A stretch of DNA of 64,000 nucleotides, taken from contig NC_059477.1 of NCBI RefSeq assembly GCF_018139145.2, forward strand, positions 42,035,502 to 42,099,501, written 5' to 3'. This document shows positions 36,736 to 48,700 of the stretch, in pieces. The notes under the pieces are model-generated. The model was not told the DNA's origin. It was given only the letters and a program-made list of their open reading frames with translations, and searched no databases. The stretch's first letter is position 1. The number at the start of each line of letters is the position of its first letter. This DNA comes from Gymnogyps californianus (lineage: Eukaryota > Chordata > Aves > Accipitriformes > Cathartidae). Position numbers and translations under genes: made by a program.

Positions 36736-39700
36736 CTAAGGGAAAAAAGAACATGCAATCAATACCAAGTTTCCGCAGAGCGCCAAAGCAAACCATACAA
36801 TTACTCTTCAGCGCTGTTTTCCATACACAATGTTTTGTGAAAACCAAAGCTAAAGCTCCAGCACTACAGCCAGCAGCTAATTTTGCAAAATAAACAGAGC
36901 TTTGGTTCCAAGATGCTTTAAACAAGTATCCAAGCATTATCTCCTATGCCGATAAATACAAACTGGAAGAGAGAAGATAAGCTCAGTGACCTGCAAACAA
37001 CTGCAGAAAGCCCGAAGAGTATTAGTAGGACCTGTTTAGCAATTTCACCCTTATAACTTGCATCCGTGAATCACGTGCTCACTGGGCAAGGTCTGGACCG
37101 GGCAGCTTCCAGATTTAAGCCTGCTATCTCCAAAGAGAAAATGTATTCTGACTGCCTTAAGGGCTAGCCAGCGTGCCCCTGACCTGGAGGGGAGCCCGTG
37201 TTACACCTCCGCAAAGGAGGCAAAGTTCGTGGGGAAATGTGCTGTGGGTTTCTGGGTCAGGGATAGTTATAGCAACTTGTAGCTAGGGAACAGGCAAAAA
37301 AAGAAAAGAAAAAAGGACATTAGTGGTTATAAGAGCCCTTCTATTTTGATTTTAAGTGCATTAAAAGTCAAAGCAGGGATATTTGTTCCAGCAGCACAAA
37401 GAAAACAACACGCAACTCCGACAGATGACAATACCCCAGTATCCTGTTGTAGATTTTTCTACTGGAAGACAATACAGCATTGTGTGGAAAAAATGGAGTT
37501 GTTGCAACGGAATTTTACTTCTGAGGGACGAATCTTTTTAGTAAGTTACGAAATCCAGCCACATCCTTGATGTGGCACTCTCGCATATTCACGGGCCTGA
37601 ACTACAGGCACAAGCCAGTCCAGCCCCTCCTCTTTGCTCTAGTGCCAGGCTGATGGCATTAATCTATTCGGACCCACAACTTCAGTATGCACTATTTACA
37701 CGGCAGTGATGCAGCCATCTTCTTAACAATCCTAAGTGGGAGTGGCTGATAAAGGAGTACTAGTTTGTAGGACAAGCCCTCCCCACTGTTAAACATCTCA
37801 ACTCCTACTAACCAAGCCTAGCCTATACCTTAGAGCCTCAGAAATGTTTGCTCAGGTGTAGCTGACTGGAAACTGGCTAGCATACTGGAAGCAGGGTGTC
37901 ACCATCAACTGGCTCTATCCTCCCAACGCTTCCTTATGAAGTTAAGAGGAACGGGGAAAACCCCGCTGAGCTCTTTGATCCCACGTCGACTTAGCAAGGC
38001 AAGGGATTTTAAAAACAAGCTGTGTACCTCGACCCCAGAGGACCCTTCCCTAGAACTAGCGCAGGATAGCATTGGGTTGCTTCATGCCACCAGAGATTTG
38101 GCAACCACGAGAGATATAACCGTTGCTCAGTCTCAGCTTTTGCTTACATAGAGTACAGATGAAATGATGGGAGTTGGCTGAAGTATGGGCTCCCCTGTAA
38201 CATGTACATTCTTCCCTTTGGCTGCCAAGTAATAGCTTCTGGCTTAGCCCTTTGTCTGCAGCTGACTCCTGTTCCTAAGGGGTACAGGCTAAGGGTGACA
38301 CCAGAAGAGATGTGGATCTTCAACTCCAGGGGACAAATCCACCTGTCAGTAGATTTCTGATCGCTATCTATGGAAAGGGGTGAGACTTGGTGATTTTACT
38401 GAACTACTGTAAAAAATGTAATATATGAACTTGTGTATGTCATAACTGGCAGACAGTATTTCCTTTTACGTTTAATATTAAAAAAATAGCACGGAAAAGA
38501 CAAATTGTCTGAGATGGGGAGATGTTTACTGAGTGAAGTGTAGAAAAATGCCATAACCAGCATAAGCGACCACAGTACAACACTCCACGTTATATTTGAA
38601 TCAAGATACTCAGTTAATGGTATCTTGGCATTTTCCAATTTAAACATGCTGTAGGAGGCTGCATTATTAGTAATTGCATATTAGGAGCTGTTGGTTTGGA
38701 AAACCTGAGGTTGTGGATAAAACATCAAAAACTGTTTAACAGCATAGGATATAGACACCAGCTAATGTTACTTCTGGAGGTAGCATTCTCACTCTCACAC
38801 CCTGCAGGGTGTATCTCAAACCACCACTGTGATTCAGCTGCAATGCACGATACACACGTGTGAGTAATAAGGGGAAGTTTACCTTACAGCCCAGTTTTCC
38901 CATTCTCTGCCTCCTGCTCTCCCATGGCCTGACTCCTTTCCCTTTCACCTCTGTTTCTCTATGCCCTGCTGCCTGGCTTCAAACTTCTCCCTTCCCCAGT
39001 AGCAGAGAACTGCTGCCAAGAATTAAGATGCTTTCTGGATTTGCTGCCACCTTCAGAGGCAGCTACAAGGTGTTTTCACAGAAGATGTTTTCAGGAAATA
39101 GGATTTTTTTTAAGGGGTCAGACTATATGCAATGCTTGTCATGATGCTTAAGTCAAATGTAGGAGATTGAAATCTTAAGTTTGAACAAAAAATTTTACCA
39201 ATTTATCAGTAAATAAACATGAGATGTCACATCTCAGTTACTGTTTTGGCCTCTGTAGGCCCAGAAAAGCAGTAAGTTTATTTTCAATTCACTTAAAAGG
39301 CTCTTTGCAATCAATAAGGCTACAATCTTATGATGCTTAAAGCACACATTGTGGGGCTGCATGATTCCCTGCTGCATCCAGTCTGTGGGTAGGCTTTGCC
39401 TTTACTCATAATAGCTTTCAAATTCATCTCTAGCAACTACTAGAGTACGTGCATCTGACTTCTAGGATGCACTCGTGTCAACGGGGGGAGAAGTTGTTCA
39501 TAAAGGTGGCTACAGTGATAGAAAAGTCTTATCTTCCACCCCTACGTACAACGAAGGATGTGGCACATACCTGATCGTAGGACACGGGTGTCTGCCTGTG
39601 ATTGGAAAGTTCCACTAGCGTGCTTACGTCTGTGCGCAGATCTGACTTGCAACCAACCAAAAGCATTTTGGTGTTCGGACAAAACTCCTGGATTTCACCT

Positions 39701-42700
39701 TTCCACTGTAAAATTTTAGGTTGTTATTATACTCGAGTAGTTGAATGTTTAAATCCAAAGAGGCAATAGATACAAGATGAAGTTTAATAAGTCATGACAT
39801 TTCATGTGGAAACACTCTTACGTAATAGTTGTATCTACCTTCAAGCTAATTTCTAAAGGCATTAGTTCCAGCAAAATCTGGTCAAGGATGAAATCTTACA
39901 ATCTCATACACTCATTAATTCCATCGACTTACTAATCAAGAGGGAAGGAATTGAGATGGTTTACCTACGTGAGTACAGGTTTGCAGACCTGTTGCTCCTC
40001 ACAAGCGGTAAACAACCAGCCATAGCCATCTGCAGACAGGAACCAATGAAACCTGGTGTCACCACATTCAATGGTTCCTCCAGACGGAGCTACAGAGGCA
40101 GGTCTTGTATGACCACAAAATAAGCAGTGCTATATATCGGCTCATGGCTACATCCTCACACCTAGAACTACACAAATCTGTCAAGGATTCAGCTGTTGTG
40201 AACCAGTAATAAGCCCTTCAAACAGAACTTGTGATATATTCCTTGGGTTTCTTCCCCCTCTACATGCTTACTTTGAGAACACAAGAAAGTAAAAAATTTT
40301 GCAGCACAATCTGAACAGATCATACAATGCCTAAAACTTAACGATATCATTTGGGTTTAAAAGCATATTAAGAAAAATCTCTTACAGACTTAAGCAACAC
40401 TATAGTAACCAACACTATCAGGGACAGAAAAGAAAAAGACAGTTCCAGATGCTTGTTGGCACAGTTAGTAGCTGAGAGAATAGTCTTAAGTATTTTCTGT
40501 AGACTATTCAGAGCATTGTATGCCACTTTATTCCCAGTGACACAAGAACCACTGGCCCCAGCTACAGAAAAAAAGGAACTTCATTAAGCCTTAAAGACAA
40601 CACTGCAAAGTTGAGTCATGCCCAGTGACCAAGGAGAGGACCAGGACCACCTCACAAACAGAGCTTGATTATCAAAATTCAATGTTTTAACTTGGGGAAA
40701 GTCTGGCACTGAATCTCAGATCACTGAGCTCGTGAAAAATTCTGAAGTTTGGTGCAGGATCACACTCCTCTGCCACTGCTAGGTCTTCTGGTGGCTTCCA
40801 GAGGCATTTGTCACTGGCTCCCTTCTAACTTAAGGCTGAGAAATTATGTAAAACCATGGCAAAAGTCCAAACACTTGGCAGGCACGTTTTAGCAGTCTTT
40901 GCAACATGGCAAAGTTTCTCAATCCTGTCTGTTATATGAATATAATGTGAGAGACAATTTCTTGCTGCACCCAGCCCTGCACCTCACACCACCCTAAACA
41001 ATTCACTGCTGTCTAAGGGCTGAGGAATGAGAATTTACTTCACCCCTGAGCATCCTTTAGGGAGTTTTTTTGTTTTCAATTAACATTCAACCCTTTCAAA
41101 CAAACGATCTCAAATTCTAGCAGTGCAGAGCGCGGTCCTGTCATCTCTCCATTAAAAGAAACAAACTGAAGTTTCCAATGTAGGAAACAGCACCACTCTT
41201 CAGAGGTTTAAAGCCAAGCTACTTGAACAGTTCTGTACTCAAAACGCTTCTCCAACACTTGCCTTTTTTAGCACACTGTCAAGAGTTTCTGGCCGACTGA
41301 TGTCAAAGCAAATCAGGACAGCATCAGAATCTGGATAGGAGAGTGGGCGGACATTGTCATAATAAGGAGACCCTGCAGGGAAACAAACAACATTTTTATT
41401 AGTTTATATTTTTCACTTTCTGCAGTCGTTCAAGCTTATTCAGAAAGTTCAGAAAGGTTTTCAGCAAAGCTCTTTAATAGCACCCAGCTACTATCTTTTC
41501 TTCAATAGCCCTGTATTCCCAAAACACTCGTTGCACTTGCTCATTTCCCCACTTTCCTTTTGTTTCTCACCTACAAAAGCAACAGCCTTCCCAAGTAATT
41601 AAGAGTGATGGCACCCCAGTGATCCATCTCCCACCAAAAGCTTGTGATGCCCCCAATAACAAGGAAAGGGAAATCGGGTCAGCCCAAGTTTAAGTCCCAG
41701 CATTAACCTGCAGGGATTTGACTTTGAGAACAAATCCTTAACCTCCAAAAGGCTTCTTCAAAGCAGATCTGTCACAGCTGCACTTTCATGGAAAAAATTC
41801 AGAAAGTTTTGAAATACATCAGTTTTGATTCTTCTAACATTTAATTTAAAACAAATAGTTCCAAGTGCAAAAAGCATCTTTAGTTGTCCTGGCTATCGGC
41901 AATTTTTAGAAGAAACTCTTGCTTCAAATAAAAGCATTTGTTGCAGTACTCCAGCAGGAAAGAATCCCAGTCCTGTAGGCAGGCACTCAAGGTATCCATC
42001 ACAAAAAGCCTCACCAATCTGTAAACCAATCTATGCTTGCAATAAATGTTTCTGTTTAGCCCATAAAACAAATTTTTATTGATGAGATCAAAGCTAATCT
42101 AGTAATCTGATGGAACGGAAATAGGTCCAATATTGCACTTTGTGCATGTTTTACTTCCAGAGCTGTTAAGGGATGCACTGGGTTTCTTTAAGAATTGTCA
42201 TGATGTGCAGAGTTACAAATATATCTCCAGAGTCAGAAATCTCATTTTTATCATCTGGTGAATCTGGTAACAGGTTTGGGGAAAAAAAAAAAATCTTCCT
42301 TTTTTCTAGGAAGTTCCAGTCACTCAGCCACCATTTGGTTTGGCCTTAACTCTGCTGAAGCTTCACTTACTGAGGAGAATGCATTTCTGATTTAGAAGGG
42401 TACGTAAACAGTTAAGTAGTCCAACAGGATAAGGGCTTGGGCTTTAAAATGCATGCCTGCAACTTGAGATGCGTTTTCTTAGTCATATAGCCTTATTTCT
42501 GTATTTTTCTCTCATGAACCTAAAATACAGCATAGAACATATGCAACAAGAATACAGCTTTCAAGAGTTTTTGGGTTATCAGCTAATTATATCACCAATT
42601 TTCCAACTATCTAGAACTAATTGGCTGTAAGGTCTCAGAGGCTGAGCAGACTATTAACTGGATTAGAGAAATTCCTCAAGTTTTTAACTGACAGACAGCT

Positions 42701-45700
42701 CATGCTGTTGCACAAAGCAGAGCAGGGAATGGTGTGAACGTATCACAGATGACTTCAGTTGGACAGCTTATACTGGAAGGAAGGAGTCAAGAATCCCAGG
42801 AATGTTGTTTTTGAAATGAAGAGTAACACATGGGGAATGAAGCATTACCAAACTAGGTAGCAGAAGGTAATTTGTTGAACGAGACTATTTTATTCAAATG
42901 TTCATCTTCATAAATGATGTCAATCTAACAAAGAGGCAGCTGTCAAAAACTGCTCTTCAAAGAACAGTTAGTGTCTTCAGCGGTAAATGACATGTTAGAA
43001 AGAAATCTAAGCAAGCTGAGCTGACCAGCAGTTAACTATTCATTTGAGCTCAGCTCTGCTTGCAGTGACAATCAATAAGCATTTTCCACTACTAATTATT
43101 CCCCAGCTATCTCCAGCACCGCTATTACAGTGCCTCCATCCTGGAGCCCCAGGGCCAAGTTATTTATCCTGGAGCCCCAGGGCCAAGTTATTTGCCCTGG
43201 ACAGACGAACTGCAGAGCAGCGTGCCATTAACTAGCCACCCGCACTGCTCTGCAGCGTTCAACTGGCCAAAGCACAGACTGCTGCCCAGCCGCCAGCCTG
43301 CATGCTGGTGAGAGCCACTGCCTGGCTAGCACATCTCCCTGCCGAGCTCCAGCAAGTAAGGGCAGGATTGAAGATCATTAATGCTTGGCCAAATGGTTGC
43401 CGGCTAGAAAGGAGTCTCAAAAAAGCCTCACCCAGAAACTAATTCCTTAGACACATACCTATCTTCTCACTCACCAGTCTTCAGGGATACAACATACCAT
43501 ATATGTCCATCAGCATGTATTTATGTATACATACAGTTACCACCTCCAGTCCAGAGACTCCTTTCTACTGTGTCAGCTGTAGCTGTGTTTGTTTTGAGGG
43601 TTTTTCTTTTTAGGTTTTCCTCCTGAACCTCTCGTATTAAAGACGCTGAGCTAGAATAAGTGCACTTTTATAGGCAGTCCTTCTGCTCGGATGCAAGCTA
43701 GGAGGAATATTTGACACCTCCTTTTCTTTGGGGTAGTGTGTGGCAGAACAAACGGGAACCATTTAAACTACTCGGGCTGCAGTATCAAAGGAAATTTCCT
43801 GGTCTCATTCAACAGCAATAACCGAACCTTTATTACTGTGCAAATAAAGAGGGGCTACGGCCCTTGCTGTGCAAGCCTATTCAATCTGGCATTTCATGGT
43901 TTCGCCCAGAGAAACCCTCAGAAGCCAGGAATCTCAGGAATGAGGCTCAAGTCTGAACAGACAATTTGAGCACAGCCCAGTAAGGCTGCTCACTCTTTTT
44001 CAAGTTAGTCTGCAGATTTGAAGCCATGCCAACCCTAGAAAACAGAAGGAGTACGTAGAGCTACAGCTATGGTATTTGTGGAAAAAAAAATAAGCCCGTT
44101 TGTGTTTGTGATTCTGTTCCTACAAAATACAACATTTTTGTCAAGGACAACATGGATGGTTTTTGTTTTATCAAGGAATTGCTGATAATGTTGTAGTTCA
44201 TCTTACTTTGTGGTGGAAGTATACTCCAGCTGCAATCCCCCTTTTGTAATCTGTTTGGCAGCTTAAATAATTTAAGCCAAAATAATTTAAACACTAAGAA
44301 TGATCTACTTTTAAAACCTTATGTTTCATGCAAAGTACAACATAAGTTCAGCTTTTAAACTGAAATAAAAGCCCTCCCCAGCAATATGGTTGGCTTTGGT
44401 CTACAGAAGATACCAAGCTTAGGCTTAAACATTGTTACCTTAAATAACAGAATTACATCGCTAAAAGTTCAAGCATACTTAATTTTTTGATGGCTTAGTA
44501 CTACTCTAAGATGCTAGATCATGGAGAGCTGATGCCCTGTTTGTCCGCAAGACCCAAAGCCACCACCACCAGTTCCAACCAGGAGGTTCAGCCCCACGTC
44601 CCACCGACAGAGCTCAACCTGAGCAGCTCCAGCTCACCACGCTGCTCAGCCTCTGCTTGCCCGCGGGCCCTAAGGGAAGCGGTGCTCAGTAACAGGCAAG
44701 ACTTTACTATTTACACACCACCAAGCAGCCATCAGGCATTAGTCTTTGTAGCCTTTTGGACTCCAGTCAACTGAAAGAACAACAGATGAACAGCAGCATT
44801 CTCACTCCCAAACCCTTGGGCTCACTAATTATCAGCTACATAGAAAACACATCAAATACTGCAGTGGCTGCTTTAAGTAGCTGATTCACTGCTGATGGCT
44901 TTCCTCCTTCCAAATCCACCTTGGCTGTTTTGGAGAAAATGCAGGTGATTTTGTATACTAATATGATAGAACACGTCATCTCCAAACACACGAATATCAC
45001 AATATTCATAGCATTTTGAGTATTGACATTTCTGCACCTCAAACAGAAAACAGGACTTTGGTAGGTGACTTGGCATTCCCAGTTATCAATTCTAATTATT
45101 TCCCTTCTAAAGGGGAAAAAAAACCCTATAAAGACTAGTTACTGTTACTCTGCCATGAAAGCAGAAAAATCACATGGCTCAATACAGCCAACTTGCAAGT
45201 GAACTGGAAGGCAAAGACAAAAATTTGACATTTCCTTTACAATGCTGACTGCCAGAGAACTTGGGGAAACAGTAACTTTAATTCCTGTTTCAGTTGTCTT
45301 CGGAAAGATTTCAGCACAGAACTTTATAATTAATATTATGTCTCTATATGGACACCGAATACATTGTACACATTCAAAACACAGTAAAGCTAACTTGATT
45401 TAAAGCTCTAAGGCCCTTCTGGATTTAATTACATGCTAATCCCCAGCAGTGCATAAGTATTTCTGGCCCTGTTGAGAATTATTTTATTGGCATATCCAGT
45501 ACAGTTTCCACAGTTCCACCAATAAAAAAAGCCCTAAAATATGTTTTAGGGAGACACAGGTATGTATACCTAATTAATGATATGTGATTTCTATGCCACA
45601 GCTGCTGTTGCGCTAGCAAGAAATATAAATATCAAGTAGTCACTTTTAATGGAAGAAGCCAAAAACTTGGTAAACGCACATGAGACCATGCCTATGGTAG

Positions 45701-48700
45701 ACACACACGTCTAATCTAGAAGTGCTCTTCAGTGTTCATGAGACATGATGAAGCTTTAACCTGAAGAAACTTCTAATACTCTACCTAGCAAAATAAGCAC
45801 ACAGCTCCCAAACAGCTCAAGACTGCCATACCATGTTACCACAGAGTGGAGTAATTTATGGTGTAGTTAGATTGCAACCAGACATTCCGGCTTTGAAAGA
45901 AGGGTTGGTAGTCCAAAACCCAATTGAAATTCACGTTGGCAAGTGCTTTCCTTAATGCTGTGGCTAATTTAAATCCTTATAATGACTTGCAGAACTAGAC
46001 AGTACCAGAAAATATTTGAATAATGAATCTTCCCATTCCACTCTTACTTGTAAGAGTGTTTTGTCCCATATTTCTAAGGGCATACCCAAGATACAAAAAA
46101 AAACTTCCCAATAAATTTACAGCTAACTTTAAAATGTTCTATCAATTGCGTGACACTCTGTTTTGTACTTAGAAGTCCTCTACGAAAAAGCACATTGTTA
46201 TTATATAAAGGACTGTAAACCAAAACCACGACAGCAGGGCCTGTTCTCACCATAACACAAGACTATTTTAACCAATGCCTACACCTTTTCTCATTTTCTC
46301 AGCGAGCAAAAAAAAAGCTCAAAATGGCAGCACCTTCCTCCAAACGCAAAAACCAACATTTACTTTAACTCAAGTTAGGGACTAATTTGCAAGGCAGCCT
46401 GTTGCATGCTCCCAGTTAGAAAATACTTCAAGAGGGTGTAAAGATGGATACTAAATACTGATCAAGTCATCTTAAAAGTATCTGCAGTACATTGCAATCA
46501 AACTCAGGTAAATAGCATCCTCCCTCCCCCAAGAGATACTGAAGTACCTCAAATGACTCAAGCCATTACCTCCCCCGTGTTGCAATGGACATTATCTTCC
46601 ATTAGTATTTGGCAGTTAATCAGTCATATTTTTAAGTTAACTGGATCTAGTCCTGCTTTAAAAATTTCATTAAGACATTTATTCTAATTCAGCAGAGGAC
46701 TAGGACAAAGACTTGTAAAAAATAAATTACCAAGAATTTAAGATAATGCTAAAACACTATCTTATCTTCTGATGTCTTTTATCTGGTGATGTGATTTTGC
46801 ATTGGGTTAATGGGTTTGGGCAGTGCCTCTTCTTGCAGTCGGTGAGAAGGGCTGTTTACAGAGAGACAATTCCTCATCCGCAGAGTCCCACAACCAGAGG
46901 ATCCACTGTTCAGTAATATATTTATAAGACCAAGCATTGGATCTTTCAAACAATTCCTCTTCAGTTTCAGATTGTAGACAAATTAGCCACTTGATCTTAA
47001 GCTTCTGATTCAGTCAAATTTTCTATTAGTTCCAGGACAGGCCTGAAAGGATGACACGCACACGCAAAGACTGGCAGGTGTTTCTTCCACTGCTTTTGTC
47101 TTTTGAAGTGCTACAGAATATTTCATTACATGGGTGTTCTCCAGCCTTTGACATACAGATTCCAAACCTTCCCACGTCAAATGACTTAACCTGCAAGCAT
47201 GTTGTATTTTAATAGCTAGAGATAAAATTTTCCAAAATAACTTCACTAACTATTAATTTTTAATAAGCCCTTACTCCATGGAGTTTGTTACAGCCAGCTT
47301 AGTAATCAGGATGAAAGCTCAAACCAGACATACTCTAGAAGTCTGCAAGTCTTACTTGGCATAAGATGAAGAAAAAAAAATCAGTTCAGAGCTACGCTGA
47401 TACTGGTTGTGGGCACAGAGACTGCCTTTTCCCAGTAATCGTGTTGCAAGAATTTGGAATCATTTCCTCAACAGCAAGAGGAAAGCCAACTCACCGCCTA
47501 AACTCCTTTTTTTAAAAAGTGATTAACATTTTAGTTTCTGGTAAAAGGACTGCTGTCATATTTAGAAGGAACTGCTGGGTCCAAATTCAACATTAACAAG
47601 CTATCTACACAACTTGCCTAAAGAAGAGAGGGCTGACATCCTCTGTCGAGTTCCTCCAGGTTTTTTCCAGTCACTGCTGCAGAATAATGTTGATCTACAT
47701 CTGCGTTAATGGTTCATGGTGTCATTCACCCCTGACCACCTCTCCCAGTGCGCTCAGTTACTGAGCAGCGGAGACTCGCTGGCTGTCCACATTCCTCTCC
47801 AGCACCGAGGTGGCAAGTTCAGGGGTGCGTCCTCACCACCCTGGCAGTAAGCTTAGTCCAAGTACCGACGACAGCAGGATCTAGAGGAGTTCCTGGCCTA
47901 ACGTGAGATCTAAGACACCAAGAACCTCAACCGTTGAGGCATGTGAGCCAGTGTTTTTGACGTGGCCACTGAAGGTACAACTGGAAGAATGAGGAGGACC
48001 TTAAGGACTGATCTTAGTATGTAAGAAAGGACGGTTCCCTCTGCATCCTCAGAGGGCCAGAGATGCCTAGCTCCCTAATCTTTCCTGGCTTTAAAGACTC
48101 TCTAAAACACAGGAAAAAAGTACTGTATTTGGTAAAAAAAACCCAAACAGGCATTAAGGAAGCCACAAGGAACTCAAATGCGAGCTGATGTAATTTACCA
48201 TTAGCATATATAAACACCTCTTCACTCTTCTACTAGGTAAAGCAGGGTTTCACAGCAGCAGAGGAGCACAGGTACCCCTGGAGCTCCTCAGATAAGCTCT
48301 TCCCAGTCAGGCAGGTGAGAACACATCCCCCTGCCCTGCCTGCCTTCCCCTGCAATGCTGACAAATCGCTTAATGGAGGTTTGCCCACACCCTTTTCCCT
48401 CCCCGAGTACATCGCTAAAGTATACCTCTGATTTTGGGGGGGGGGGGGGGGGGGGAACGACGACGACACCAAACCCAAAACCAAAGCAACGCAGCAGCAG
48501 CCGCCCGTCTCGCACAGCTGCCGCTCGCACCTGGAGACAGGCAGCCCCGCCACGACGCGGCGGTGAGGGGCTGCAGGGGCGGTCTCCTGCTTGCCCCCCC
48601 CACCCCTACCCCGGCTCCCCTGACCGACGGGGGCTGCCGTTCCTCACCGATTTACCCCAACCCCTCGACCCCGGGGAACGGCGGGGGGGGGGGGGGGGGG

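Noticed and set aside
41257..41258. A GT five bases into RND3 intron 3 as the true donor
   Set aside because: Using it would add five bases to exon 3 and shift the reading frame before WKGEI.
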